From: Halocaridina rubra
Lineage: Eukaryota; Arthropoda; Malacostraca; Decapoda; Atyidae
NCBI GenBank assembly: GCA_037179515.1
Contig: JAXCGZ010020993.1
Coordinates: 36,717 to 100,716 of the forward strand
Length of the DNA: 64,000 nucleotides
Direction of reading: 5' to 3'
Positions 1-12,480 of this stretch are shown piece by piece (position 1 is the first letter of the stretch; each line of letters begins with the position of its first letter). The notes under the pieces are model-generated. The model was given only the letters and a program-made list of their open reading frames with translations. It had not been told where the DNA came from and searched no databases. Both the position numbers and the translations under genes were made by a program.

Positions 1-197
1 AATAATAATAATAATAATTAATAAAGAATATAAAGATTCTCCAGTAGAGGAAAATAAAATAAATACTCATTGCATCACTTCCTTTATATTCTACTGCACA
101 GTATGTAAATATGTTTGAAGCATTATATTACATATATCGCTTCCATGATGCAGATGGAAATCTCTTATTCGAAGGTCCCTTGCACTAATTATTATTA

Positions 198-252
<55 letters not shown>

Positions 253-884
253 CTTTTCTCATTATCATTATAAATCCTAGCTGTTACTTAGAGCCACACG
301 TGATTTTCATTGGGAAAAAAATTATGTATCTTGCTCTCGAGCTTCAGGTTGCTAACCAATGGATTCTTTAACTCTATATTCTCCATGTTGAATATATGTG
401 ATTATAAACAAGTAATTCTTTCTTCACATTATCTGTGTTATTAAGAAAGAAATATTGCTGTTTTATAGCCTCAATTTAATAAGTGAAATTTTTAGATTAC
501 TTACTTATTCACTGTTTGTAGGGATTTTAAGCTGTGATCTATCTTATGCATGAAGATCACAACTCGATAGAAACTAAGCTAAGCAGGAAGCTAAATTCAC
601 AGTGCTATACTCCTCTGAACTTCGTGTGGGGGGTGGAGTTCAAATGGCCAATACTCTCTGAATACTGAAAAGATGATGATGATGATGTACAGAAATGAGA
701 TATTGTCTTTTGGACCATAATTTTATTTTCTAATAATTTATCACCACATTTATTAAGAATAGCAAAAAGAAATCTCTTCAATTACCTTCATCTTAAAGCT
801 GAATGACATCAGGTTCATGATGAAGAATGCAAAAAGTACTGCAAATATGTTAACCTTTTTTTTTTCATCCCTGGAATCATAAAG
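1..884. other. Left edge: intron or upstream sequence of the plus-strand gene, no gene seen
   Basis: AT-rich sequence with (AAT)n at 1-25 and (TTA)n at about 190-250. A T-rich tract at 853-868 is the likely polypyrimidine tract for exon A. No convincing exon was found. Confidence 0.5.
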
Positions 885-998
885 ACGCCGTCGACTGATG
901 GGTCTCAAGAACGGGAACCGACATTCTTCTCTAGATGCCCTGGACCAGATAAAAAACTTGCCCGATTCTCCTAATGGACTTACTCCTATGAGACGAAG
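885..998 (+). CDS. Internal coding exon A of an unidentified gene (basic Ser/Pro-rich protein)
   Basis: A long T-rich tract ending in AAAG precedes the exon and the donor AAG|GTGCGT follows it. The open frame encodes an Arg/Ser/Asp-rich segment containing SSLDALDQIKNLPDSPNG and ends in a basic MRR-R run. It enters after two bases of a codon and leaves in phase 2, which fits exon B. Earlier exons must lie left of the window. I do not recognise the family. The composition suggests a disordered cytoplasmic or nuclear tail with phosphorylation sites. Exon status is inferred from splice borders and from phase agreement across four further exons. Confidence 0.6.
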
Positions 999-3900
999 GT
1001 GCGTACGAGTTTTCTAGTCTATGTTTATGTATCTTGCCTTATTAAAAACGATGTTGTTTTATTTTATTTGCTCAGTTCCACTTTAATCATAACTTTAGGT
1101 ACTAGCAGATTCATTACTTGCTCTAGATCTGTTAGATCGCCGTTACCTCATTATGCCATTGTCAGGAACTTTTTTTTTTTTACTTTCTATCTTCATTTTT
1201 AATTTTATTTACTTTCATCTATGACTGTTAGTTGAATTATTCAGCCTATATATTTTGCCAGGCAAGACAACTCATATCTCTTTTGTTTCTTAGTATTTTT
1301 CTTTTATATTTAAAGATGATAAGATACCATTGTCTCTTGATCTAAAAATGGTAGGAAGCAGTGAATCAACATTAATTATTGTGCATTTTCTGTCATTTTA
1401 GTGTATTGCCTTGTATTTTGTGTATTGTTATTATTCTCTCAATACTTGTCCCCTTTTCCTCGTTCGCTGAATATGTAAAATAAATGTTTTAGTAGAATCA
1501 TGTTAAATATGCTTAATAGGTGCCATGCCCACTTTATTATTCACCAACAGCAAATTAAGTAGTTTTCACTGTCATGACCAGACTAGCACAGTGTAAGTAG
1601 ATAGGCCAAGACTATTAGAAAGCAATACAGGAATAATTAAGTATATGAATAAATTGATGTGGTATAAATATATAAATAAATGAATAAATAATTAAATAAA
1701 CAATAAATGTATAGTAGCAGCATGTTATTTAGTCACACAGTGTTCATATCCAGTCTTGTATCCATTTCTCTGAGTAATTATATTATATGGCACCCACTGG
1801 CACGAGATCAAGTTAGATGTATCCAAAGTGCTTAGCATTACTCTATCAAGGAGGGTTTCATTTATATAACTTCCAATTTGAATTTTGCGTCAAGCCTTTA
1901 TCACACGTGTAAGTTACATTGTTGCTTATTATTATTCATGACAAGAGATGAAATCAACATTATACATGATAATGGAGGTCATGGCCTTATGCGTTCAGTC
2001 TTGTAGGAATGAAAAAATATATTGAAAATTGTAATGGTTCGCAATATTAGAGAAATGACCAGAAATTGCTTAGGGCACCATTGACAAAATCTCTATTTAG
2101 TTTAGGCTTCGTTGAACTTAACTTAGAGCGCAGTTGCGGGTTAGAGCAAATGAAATGTGTCAATAAATGTTAGAATGAAGTAACGGGTTAAAGAAGAGTT
2201 ATATATGATGTTCAAGAATACTTATCAAAGTACCGTAATATCCTCATGTAAGTACCTTTCATAACAATTTTTACATAAAACTAACTTGCATCTCTCTTTA
2301 TAATTAAATTAGAGTTACTACTAAATTTTCTGAAAAGGTATAATATTAATAACTAATCTTTTGTATACATGAAATAACAGTGGCAAATTGTACTTGAACT
2401 TGGAAATACTGTACATCTGCCTCAGTGTACAGGTTTTTATGAATTGTCAAACGTACTTGAAAAAAGGTGCACATAGGCTCATTCTAAGGACAGCTAACTA
2501 ATATGTTTACAGGTCTCTGGCTTGTCCAAGTGATGATAATATATCTGTTGCAAGCATCAGGTTGGATAGTCCGCCAAGAAAAGCTAGGTAGGCGCACCCT
2601 ATAAATGATATATAATGATAACTCAATAAACATAATGGTTAGTGTATGATATTTAGCAAAGAACTCTACTTGCATTTTATGTAATATTTTGGCCTAAAAA
2701 CAAGGAGATGATGTAATTATTATTATTATTATTATTATTATCCTAAACCAAGCAACAAGCCCAAATGGAAAAAGTAAACCAGATGGCTCCAGGAATTCAG
2801 GTAAAAAAGCACAGCTTAAAAAGTCACACACAAAAAGTTACGGAAAAGTCACAGAAAAAAAGTCAAACCTAACCCGAGACTTTTTTCCTAACCAAAATTG
2901 TGACTTTTTTTTCTGTTAATTTTTCCCTCTGACTTTCTTACCAGCCACGGACTCCAGCATGGAAAACAGTTGGTGAGGGAAAAGAGATTTTTAAAAAATC
3001 ATTTAAATTGGTACAACTTTTCATTGCAATACTACTATTATTCCCTAGTTTGACCTCATGATGTAATTAGAACAACCATTGACTTGATAATTTTCATGGT
3101 GTACTCATTATACTGAGTTGACTGAACTAGCTAACAACAGATGTTACTAATGTCCTTCTCACTTACTTGATGTGACTAAGTGAAGATTTCTCTTTTTGAT
3201 CAAACATATTAGTGCCCTAAGCGAAAATTGCAATTTTACTCAGTGAAGCATTCGTACAATTTAACAACTATTATATTTTTATTTCAATCTTGTCAGCAAG
3301 ACAGACTATACTGGATAAAATATATTATCTTTTATTAAAAATACTTTTAAAAGTTTGTTGCCACCAAGGCCAAAATAATAATAAAAATCTGAGATTGGAG
3401 TTCTTTGTAGACAAAGCATGCCAATTGATTGTTGATATGCACTATGGATTTTAATTTTCTACATTCCATGAAAGATTGAGGCTTTGCGAAGAAGACTGTG
3501 GAAACTCCTGAAGAATTGGACCTGCCTTTTATCAAAGGGGAACAATTTTCAGGTTAGGTTAGAATTTGATTTTGGCCTTTAAGCTCAAAGTCTAACCTAA
3601 CATGACCTAAGCTAACCTTTCCTCGCAGTTGATAAAAGGCAGATTCCTATTCTATAGGAGCTCCTGCTCTGTTTCATGAAAAATCACAGGTTCTGTTACT
3701 ATTAAGGCCAAAATTATAATGAGTTTCGTTTACAAAAGCATGCAGAGTGATTTTCAATATGCACAGTGAAGTTTTCCCTATACATAAAAGTAAGAAGCTT
3801 TGCGAGGAACGAGACAGTTTTTACTCATGTTAAATTCATGAATTCTATTACACTGAAATACTATATGCCGTTCTTGTGTTTTTAGTTCCCTCACACTTTA

Positions 3901-6711
3901 TGTTGTATTTTTAATTCGAGATGTCAAGCTATATGCAGGATATTATATGAGATATATTTTTAATTGACATAGTTTTCCCATTTTTTAAATTGTTTACAAT
4001 TCACTTCATATATTTTTCTCTTGTATATTCTTTATTTTAAAAATCTGAGTTTGATTCATTACTACATGGCACAGTATATACCTTATTTTTGTAAATGCAT
4101 TTATAAATTTTGCTCTAATTTGTATGTACAGAATCCTCATTTATGTATCTTTCAATTTTCTATTTTTAAATATAGTATTATTTGACTAAGAAGATAAAAC
4201 AGAGGACCTTAGTGCATGTGAATGTATCTATATATCTGTCTTCATATACCTCTGACGATAAGTACAGTACACTGTCGACCCTTCGTAGCCAAATAATCAT
4301 TATATTTATAGCATTCAAGTGCTTCTCATAAAACACTTATAAATACAGTACATGGGTTACATCACTCACAGCTCTTGTGACATTATTATAGTATTCAAGT
4401 GCATCTCTTAAAACAGATTTATATATACAGTACATGAGTTACATCACTCACAGTTCTTGTGTCATTATTTGTCGAGGGTACTTTTCATGTGTTTCTAAGG
4501 TTTGTATTCTATGGTTGCTTGCAGTTCGAATTGCTGTTTATTCACGGATACTAGGTTAAGTTTTTCCTAATTTAGTGAATTTTCTCTGCACTGTAAAGAG
4601 TTTCATAATTTTGAACAATGTCTGGGCATAATTATTATTCTTATTTACGTGAGTTCTGTACGACTGGCAGTTCTTGCCATTATTGAAGCCTAGGCTAATA
4701 AAATTATGGATACACTACTGACCCTGTAGGTTTAATGGCATATTGCTGGAGTTGTTAAGATGACAGGAATTGCCATGTGAATAATGTTGCTACCCTCTCT
4801 TATTTTTATCACCGGAGTGGGGGAGGGGGCAATCATACCTCCTGCATGTTCTACTGTGTGTTGTAGATGTCGAATAATTGTGCTGGGCAAGAGGACTAGG
4901 AATATCCTCCTTTGTATTTTCCTACCACAGTGACTCAGCCATCCCCCCCCAAGGAGATTATGGTTTTGTTTATGGATAGATAGTCCGGGTGAAGAGAAAT
5001 TGTACATACCATATTAGGAAGTTGAACACTGGACCTCAAAGGTTTGAGATATATCCACTGGGATACTTTTATGTCCATATGATGTAATCTTTTTAAAGGA
5101 TCTGGCAGTGTGATGTTGTGTTAGAAATACATGCATTTATTTATTTATATTTAGGCCTCGCAACACTCCTCCTGTCTCAAGAGGTAACCTCCTAACTGTG
5201 CAATCGGTACAGTCACGGCGTCGAAGTAGGGGTGGATCTGCTTCCTCCAGTGATGGCGACTCTCCAGCTCCTCGTTCGACCAAATATCATCGCATGGACC
5301 CTCCCAAGCCTAATTTGCGCAAAAGGGGTAAAAGTTTATCTCGGATTGATAAAAATCTTAATCAACCAGGCATCTGTAAGTAATGCACAAGTACACGTTC
5401 TCCTAAGAATAATGGGATCTTGTAAAGATGATAACCCCAGGATATGCTAAGGTTATTCATATTCACAAGGCATGTCACCTAACATAACCTAACCTAACAA
5501 TTTGCAGGATTTTTTAACTTTTCACGGCATTCTGAACTTACTCATCCTTACAAGATCTTTATATTTGACTCTCCCCTAAGGAAAGATCCATTACCTTAAC
5601 ATTCTGATGATTTTGAATTACAAACATATCTTCATATAATATACATTAGTGAAAGAACGTTTTTGATGGTCATGTATTTAGGAAGGACTAATTATTCAAT
5701 GTTTTGTCTATTCACTGAATAAACAGTTTATCCATAACTGATACAGAATGGTTAGCAATCCTGTCATCCATTCTGTTAATCAATTTTTCTTTCGTTATTT
5801 ACATCCAACGAATAACAATAGCAGAAGTGGCGACTTTATTATAGGCACTGCGAAACTGCAGTTATCCATTACTGATACAGAGTGGTTAGAAATCCTGTTA
5901 TCCATTCTGTTAATCAGTTTCTGTTTCGTCAGTTTCATCCAACGAATAACAATAGCAGAAGTGGCAACTTGGTTATAGGCACTGCAGAACTGCAGCACCC
6001 CCTATTTTCACTATACTTGTACATTATATAATCCTTAAGCTTAATGTATAAACTTCTTTTATATGTGTTTCGTTTTACAAAGCTTAATGTATAAACTTCT
6101 TTTATATGTTTCGTTTTACACAATAATAAAACAATGGTTAAAAATGTTCTGAAGCAGCGTCCCCACCAATTTTAGCTACGAGCCGCCACTGAATAGGAGA
6201 CAGAGCCACTCCTGCTATCCATACTATTAATGAGTTCCTCTTTCTTCATTCTAGGGACTTCCTCTTTTCATCCAACGAATAACAAGAGAAGACAGAGTCA
6301 CCCCCCACGACGAGGACGTGCCAAATCTCCAGATGTCCTTGGGCAAGTGGGTTTTGCTTTGCATTACTAAATAAAATTGGTCCCTCCTTTTTAATAGGGC
6401 TGTAAAAATCATAATTCGAGTTCGCCCATTACTATTTATTCATTTTCAATTGAAATTATCAGTATATTACTTTTGTTCACAAATTTTTTCCCATCCCTAT
6501 AATTTTCTACGTTTCCCACATCACATTGTTGTATATATTACTGAAATGCACACTGTTATTCCAATTTTATGGTTATAATTTCTTGGCTAACAATGCTGTA
6601 GTGTTTTTATTCTGTAAACAGATGACACCATCCGACAGCAAAAAGGAATCTAAAGTAAAGCCTTTTAACATATCTTCTACTCTGTCATTATTAGTTCACT
6701 TCCTCCATTGA
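885..6711 (+). CDS. Partial unidentified gene, exons A-E, encoding a basic Ser/Pro/Arg-rich protein
   Basis: Five exons (885-998, 2513-2587, 5155-5375, 6255-6346, 6622-6711) chain with consistent phase (2, 2, 1, 0) and give about 197 continuous residues. Composition is dominated by Arg, Ser, Pro and Lys, with repeated S-P and R-R-x-S motifs and no globular domain, signal peptide or membrane helix. This is typical of a regulatory tail of a scaffold, kinase, GAP or channel, but I cannot name it. The 5' part is outside the window. The gene converges on p53, with about 12.7 kb of repeat-rich DNA between the two ends. Confidence 0.55.
999..2512 (+). other. Intron A-B of the unidentified plus-strand gene
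   Basis: AT-rich, with simple A/T runs (for example AAATAAATGAATAAATAATT near 1,670). No coding or structured element was recognised. Confidence 0.5.
2513..2587 (+). CDS. Internal coding exon B of the unidentified plus-strand gene
   Basis: Acceptor TGTTTACAG and donor GCTAG|GTAGGC bracket a 75-bp open segment. Entry and exit are both phase 2, so it fits between exons A and C without changing frame. It encodes SLACPSDDNISVASIRLD followed by SPPRKA, and joins to RPRNTPP of exon C. The RRRS-L sequence formed across the A/B junction is a plausible basophilic kinase site. Because the length is a multiple of three, it could also be a cassette exon. Confidence 0.6.
2588..5154 (+). other. Intron B-C with several diverged local duplications
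   Basis: Contains an inverted pair around GTCACAGAAAAAAAGTCA (about 2,850) and TGACTTTTTTTCTG (about 2,900). Two diverged copies of a roughly 350-bp unit carry AAGGCCAAAAT (3,365 and 3,705), and an 80-bp direct repeat (about 4,305-4,470) contains CAGTACATGNGTTACATCACTCACAG. A repeat shared with 39.0 and 60.2 kb sits at 4,795-5,010. Confidence 0.5.
4795..5010 (+). repeat. Interspersed repeat family Q, copy
   Basis: Shares AGGACTAGGAATATCCTCC and GTGACTCAGCCATCCCCCCC with the copies at 39.0 and 60.2 kb. Unassigned family. Confidence 0.4.
5155..5375 (+). CDS. Internal coding exon C of the unidentified plus-strand gene
   Basis: Acceptor TTTATATTTAG and donor ATCT|GTAAGT bracket 221 bp, entering in phase 2 and leaving in phase 1. 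It is the largest recognisable coding piece of this gene. The translation has RPRNTPPVSRGNLL, then an RS-type stretch SRRRSRGGSASSSDGDSPAP, then the basic cluster NLRKRGKSLSRIDKN. This looks like a disordered regulatory region with several phosphosites and a possible bipartite NLS. No enzyme domain or transmembrane segment is visible. The family is unknown. Confidence 0.7.
5414..5558. mobile_element. 145-bp TIR element with telomere-like core, copy 1
   Basis: Begins GATCTTGTAAAGATGATAA and ends CTCATCCTTACAAGATC, an inverted terminal repeat. The core has CCTAACATAACCTAACCTAAC at 5,479-5,499, the arthropod telomere unit. The whole element aligns with the complement of 46,319-46,462, including ACAAGG..GTCAC..CCTAACCTAACAATTT, so it is an interspersed family, probably a MITE. 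Confidence 0.6.
5721..5993 (+). repeat. Tandem duplication (134-bp period) resembling exon D
   Basis: Two copies, about 5,721-5,856 and 5,857-5,993, share TCCATTACTGATACAGAGTGG-like starts, CCATTCTGTTAATCA, and CATCCAACGAATAACAATAG. The last motif and the preceding TTAAT..TTCTTTC bases also occur at exon D (6,225-6,285). The local sequence thus appears three times, with the third copy containing the spliced exon. Confidence 0.65.
6016..6121. repeat. Direct repeat, about 50-bp unit, two copies
   Basis: GCTTAATGTATAAACTTCTT followed by TTATATG..TTTCGTTTTACA occurs twice back to back, almost identical. Confidence 0.7.
6255..6346 (+). CDS. Internal coding exon D of the unidentified plus-strand gene
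   Basis: Acceptor TTCATTCTAG and donor GGGCAA|GTGGGT bracket 92 bp, phase 1 in and phase 0 out. It encodes SSFHPTNNKRRQSHPPRRG then RAKSPDVLGQ, continuing the basic Ser/Pro-rich character. The HPTNN coding sequence also occurs twice just upstream (5,721-5,993) in a tandem duplication, so this exon belongs to a locally duplicated segment. Confidence 0.6.
6622..6711 (+). CDS. Probable last coding exon E of the unidentified plus-strand gene
   Basis: Acceptor TTCTGTAAACAG is followed in phase 0 by MTPSDSKKESKVKPFNISS and a stop at 6,709-6,711. If this is the last exon the protein ends in a short hydrophobic LSLLVHFLH. An internal GTAAAG at about 6,652 could instead act as a donor and carry the gene further right. 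No AATAAA is visible in the following 150 bp, so the end is uncertain. Confidence 0.4.
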   Translation: MTPSDSKKESKVKPFNISSTLSLLVHFLH

Positions 6712-7033
6712 AGTTTGTCTTGTAGTTATTTAAGTCATTATCAACCGAATATTCCTTGGCATTTTATACATATCCAGAAGTTTTAATTGAGAAAGGGGTG
6801 CATACAAGTGATGTATAGCGTGTTAGTACAAAATATAACAAAGTACTTCACTCTACGACTATTCAAAAGATATTTGTTTAAACATACTAATGTGAGTTTG
6901 ATAAGTTAATTGGAACACAAAAAGAAAAATATATATATATATATAAATGTACTTAACCATGATGTAGTTTCTTTAGGTTTTTTCCAACGCTATCTAGTTT
7001 GATATGTTGTTCCAGAATCCTGCATACTTGATA

Positions 7034-7358
7034 GGGGTCCTTGACTTACATCCGACTTCCCTTCCTGAAATATGATGTAACCCGAATTTCAGTGTAATTC
7101 GGAACACATCTAAATAAGCACCTATGCTAAAGCAGTGGTAAAGTTTCTCCCTTTTCCATTATATCATTATCTCTAATATCACTTCTGTGGTGATGGATTT
7201 CCTTTTTTTCAAAGCAATGCCATCAGAAAAATCTGCTTAACACTTGAGAGACATAATACAGGCCAAATATTATCAAAAAAGAAGGAAAATAAATTATGGG
7301 AGATGCGTTGTAATCACAAAACATCGTAATTCGAGGACAGTGTAAACCGAGGACTTCG

Positions 7359-7361
<3 letters not shown>
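7034..7361. mobile_element. MITE of the GTCCTYGACYTAC family
   Basis: Left end GGGGTCCTTGACTTACATCC and right end GTAATTCGAGGAC..CGAGGACTTC form imperfect inverted ends. The interior (CCTATGCTAAAG, GGGAGATGCGTTGTAA) aligns with the element at 29,664-29,997. A (TA)n array starts directly at its right end. It is non-coding and non-autonomous. Confidence 0.55.

Positions 7362-7439
<78 letters not shown>
7362..7439. repeat. (TA)n microsatellite
   Basis: About 39 TA units, abutting the right end of a MITE. Confidence 0.95.
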
Positions 7440-7442
<3 letters not shown>

Positions 7443-7649
7443 ATATATTATATATATACACACCTTGTTCCTTTTATGCGCGATTTATTATTTTATGCCC
7501 CCAAAAAATAATTGTAAAAAACTTGAATTTCGCGAATAACCCCCCCCCTTTTTTTTTTATTAGTAAATACGCGCCCACGGAGGCTTCTTCCACCAGTACA
7601 AAGAGGATTATGATAAGAAACGATCATCATCATTAAGCATTATTTATAC

Positions 7650-7930
7650 ACCCACCCTACCTCTGTCATATGTCTATCTAATCTACATTTGAAGGTGTCT
7701 AAGGTATTGGCGTTTATTATCCTACTAGGAATACTCTACGGTATTACCAAGCCAATTTTCACCAATTTCCCTTCTGAACCTAAATTTATCAAGATTAAAT
7801 CCATTACCCATTACGAGTTCTGGTTTGATCATGAATTTTTAAAACTTTATTAATATCGCCCTTGTTAATCCCTTTACACCATTTATACACCTCAATCATA
7901 TCCCCCCTAACTCTGCGCCTCTCTAGAGAA
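7650..7930 (-). mobile_element. LINE fragment: C-terminal tail of a reverse transcriptase
   Basis: Read on the minus strand, the frame gives RRVRGDMIEVYKWCKGINKG then DINKVLKIHDQTRTRNG. This is the conserved region after the thumb of many non-LTR retrotransposon ORF2 proteins (R-R-x-R-G-D-M-I-E-V-Y-K). Stops and frame changes follow, then a decayed FRFRREIGENWLGN and a final RHMTEVGWV-like end. It is a dead 5'-truncated copy. Confidence 0.75.
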
Positions 7931-8442
7931 TGTAGATTAAGTTTTTTTTAATCCGTCATATGGTAGATTTAGGCATTGCATAATTAATTTTTTTATTCGT
8001 TTTTTAGTCTTGCTTTGGATATTTATAATTTTTATTTTATCTTTGTATACATTTGCAGATAGAGGTTCGTTCTCCTGCATCCTCCTCCTCTTCTACCACA
8101 TAAGCTACATGCTCGCTGCCACCATGCATGTCCCAGTGTACTGTATAACTGTTGCCCACTGCATAATAGAGGAAAGTACAGTAATGTATGTTAATTTCTA
8201 GCTGTAAAGTGAATATGAATATCTTAAAAATAGATACAGGGCTTTCTGCTTTGCTATGTAGCAATAAAATATGTTTTTTACTCATCATATATCTTTGGCA
8301 TGGTGTGTCTATGTAAGGTTTGGAACGTATCTATGCCCTTTATCATTGTTTCCTATGGATAATGACTCGTTTTTTCACGCGATTTTCCATTTACCCGACA
8401 CTTCTGAGAACCTATCTAGGCATTGTTCTGAGAACTAGGTGT

Positions 8443-8444
8443 GT

Positions 8445-8540
<96 letters not shown>
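8443..8540. repeat. (TA)n microsatellite
   Basis: About 48 TA units with one AA interruption near 8,455. Confidence 0.95.
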
Positions 8541-8543
<3 letters not shown>

Positions 8544-9611
8544 TAGGATCCATATAAAGAATATTATGGTTATATTCCTTACTGATGGATCCTCTCTAAA
8601 ATCTAGGCTTTGAGGATAATGAAAGGGAAGTTACTGTAACCTTTCTTTCTGTTTTACATCTTTTAACTTAATTTTGGCTTGGTCATGGTAAGCTTAAGGA
8701 ACAACTTTCGTTCATTCATGACAGATGCTCATATCCAAATGCTTACTAAATTTGTCTCGCCATAAAAAGGCACAAACATGTGCTAGACCCAATATGGCTA
8801 GAGGAGGAAAAGAACCAACACTACATGATCTAGGTATTTGCATTTAATGTTTTGGATGGCTATAATATTTAGTAGAAGCCAGCAGTTGGAAAAGGTGAGT
8901 ACATCGTCGAAGATAATCTGCCTGAGAGTAGAAGAATCAATGAGGAATTGCGGAAGAACTATCCAAAAGGAGATTACAAGATGATTAACAATCGTTTTGC
9001 AGGTCCTGACTGAAACACTAGATTTTAATAACAAATCTGTGGAATAGATGAACAAAATCTCAAGTAAAAATTATAAGATGATAGCTAGCTATTGTGTAAC
9101 ATCCACCAGATATAGGAATTATTACTGTCATTGAAAAAGGGTTGAATAATGATTGTAAGAGTGTAGAGGAGAGGAGACACCAATGATGATGTAGGTAGAG
9201 TATTAGTGCTTGGCATAATTTAAAAAAAATTAGTACTCATATATATATAGAATCGAGGACATTTGAAAAAAATACTGCAAGGGGAGCTAAGAAAATTAGA
9301 AACTTCTTGCATATCTTTGTTAGATATGAAATGAAAGGTCAAAGAATTTACAAAATTGGAAAAGGCAGATAAAACTAATGCTAGAACATCGTATTTTCAA
9401 TTATATCTCGGGAAATAGTGGTACCTGATACAGACCCCCTCCAACTTACGAACATGTGAAAAGTGCTAGTGCCTCTGTAGTCTACTATTATTATGCAGCA
9501 CATTATGAATGGTTCCAACATTTTAAGAAACGTGCAACCTTGCATCATGTGTATGTAGAATAAGAAAACAGATTTATTATGTAGTAATAAAACTCTATTA
9601 CGTTACATACA

Positions 9612-9612
<1 letters not shown>
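8541..9612. other. Intergenic stretch without a recognised gene
   Basis: Mixed-composition DNA. Some plus-strand stretches near 8,770-9,020 look like decayed coding sequence, possibly LINE, but I could not assign them. Confidence 0.4.

Positions 9613-9706
<94 letters not shown>
9613..9706. repeat. (TA)n microsatellite, left flank of a Tigger-like element
   Basis: About 47 TA units ending directly at CAGTGCTCCC, the left end of the element at 9,707. Confidence 0.95.
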
Positions 9707-9709
<3 letters not shown>

Positions 9710-10951
9710 TGCTCCCTTGTTTATGGCGGGGGTTCGGTTCCAGGACCCGCCGCGATAGGTAAAAATCCGCGAAGTAGAAGCACCATATATACATAGGTAT
9801 TTTACATTTATTTTTAGAATTTGTTAACAAGCCACCCTTTACTTTAATAATAACAGCGTGCAAGCGTAAATGTATATGAACGTGTTAGGTAAGCTTACCG
9901 TGAATGACGTGTACGTACTCCACAGCCAGTGGCAGCCGACATTCAAGAACCTTCTTCTCCCCTTCAGCATATCTAACAGTTTTACCTTTACTGTTATGGC
10001 CAACATCTTCCTTTACCACTTAGGCTTACTACCAAAAGCCTTAGAAGATGAAGGATGCATTGCAGGGGTTGAAATACAAAAGTTTCACAAAATCACAAGC
10101 ACAATGTATTAAGAAGCACAACGCGAACGGCGCACATGTGAGTAGACTGAACGGGTGAGGCGAGACAATGGAAGATGCTGGGAGAACCAAGCTTCTATCA
10201 AAAAGCCAATCAGACCCCATGATACAGAACATACAGAAAAACAATTCTTTGATTCGTCGTCTCCTACCCATCAGCCAATAGCATCCAATGTACTATCTCA
10301 TGTAGGTGCGACCCTTTTACATGGTGCAATACTTTGCGTTGCAGGTTTAAATTTATGTTTTTTACTAGTTTTTACTGTTTTATTATTCTTAGGCTAGGAA
10401 ATACTTTTTTTCTCAAAAAATAATGAAAATACTGGAAAGTTTAATATGTACTATCTCACGTAGGTGCTACCCTTTTAGTTTTCCGAAACGCCGATACCGG
10501 TATCGTATTTTACATGTAATACTGTGAGTTACATGTTTAAATTTATGTTTTTTACTCTTTTTTACTGTTTTATTATTCTTGGGCTAGGAAATACTTTTTT
10601 TTAATCAATGAAATAATGAAAATACTGGAAATTTTAATATGTACTATCTCACATAGGTGTGACCCCTTTGTGTTTTTCAAAACACCGATACCGGTATCGT
10701 ATTTTCTATGTCGCAGAGTTACGTGTTTAAATTTATGTTTTTACTATTTTTTACATGTTTTATTATTCTTAGGCTGGGAAATCCTTTTTTTTATCAATAA
10801 AATAATGGAAAAAAATTTTCAATAAAATAATGAAAATACTGAAAATTTTAATATTTTCATCTTTTCATATTCTCGCATATACCCAGAAAAACAAAAAACA
10901 CGATGCACTGAATTTGCAAATGGTGAAACGCGATATAGCGAGGGTTCACTG
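9707..10951 (-). mobile_element. Non-autonomous Tigger-like element, copy 3
   Basis: Left end CAGTGCTCCCTTGTTTATGG with GGTTCGGTTCCAGGACCCGC inside; right end GCGATATAGCGAGGGTTCACTG. The interior matches the elements at 26,641 and 27,763 (TTTGCYTGTGATTTT-like block, repeated TTACTGTTTTATTATTCTTAGG). On the minus strand a degraded start region corresponds to the MPSKHPSS peptide of the sister copies. A 180-bp subrepeat containing ACCGATACCGGTATCGTATT is duplicated at 10,490 and 10,685. (TA)n lies on both sides. Confidence 0.65.

Positions 10952-11688
<737 letters not shown>

Positions 11689-11782
<94 letters not shown>
11689..11782. repeat. (TA)n microsatellite
   Basis: About 46 TA units after a MITE. 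Confidence 0.95.
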
Positions 11783-11785
<3 letters not shown>

Positions 11786-11939
11786 GTAAAACCGGAACAT
11801 TATTGCAAGTCATGAAGTATCAAACTGGATGAAAGTTAAGTTTTAGAATAATTTCTATTACTTATGTACATGACCTTCCAGAGTCTGTAAATACATTTTT
11901 GGTTATGTCTGCAAACGATTCAGAAATTGTAAATAAAAA

Positions 11940-12480
11940 AAGACAAAAATAATGGTAATGAACTTCAAGAAGACCATAATGCTATGCATGGGTGGTCGCC
12001 CAAGTGGCTTATGAGATTCAGTCTTTCAAAATGTAAAGTATTGAGAATGGGCCAGTGCAAGAAGATCCATGTTTATGTAGTCAATAGCTGGAGAAGAATT
12101 TCAGTACTATGAGGGTGAAAGGGATGTAGGGGTCAACATTTTGTCATATTTTTTACCAGGTACATATACATGTATGATTAAGTCAGCATATGCTTTCTTA
12201 ACATACAGACATATGATCAAAGAAATCTTTAAAAATATTTACAAGACTTGCGTGAAACCTAACTTTGAATATGTAACGCCCTTCTAGAATCCACACTTGA
12301 AAAAACATCATAAGAAGTCGCTGAAAGCTCAAAGACAATCTACGAAGAACGGCTGAATAAATTGGACCCAATACCTATTGAAGCTAGAAAATGAGATATG
12401 TAATGGTTTTCAACTTCTACCATGGTTTTGACAGAATTGACAAGGAACAATTCATTGATACTGGTGGATATATACCTAGA
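11940..12480 (+). mobile_element. LINE fragment: reverse transcriptase palm/thumb
   Basis: From 11,951 the plus frame reads NGNELQEDHNAMHGWSPKW, then LMRFSLSKCKVLRMG, the W-x-L-x-F-x-x-x-K-C-K motif of non-LTR reverse transcriptases. After several frame changes, a decayed YEERLNKLDPIPIEAR follows near 12,335, the expected downstream block. It is inactive. Confidence 0.7.
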
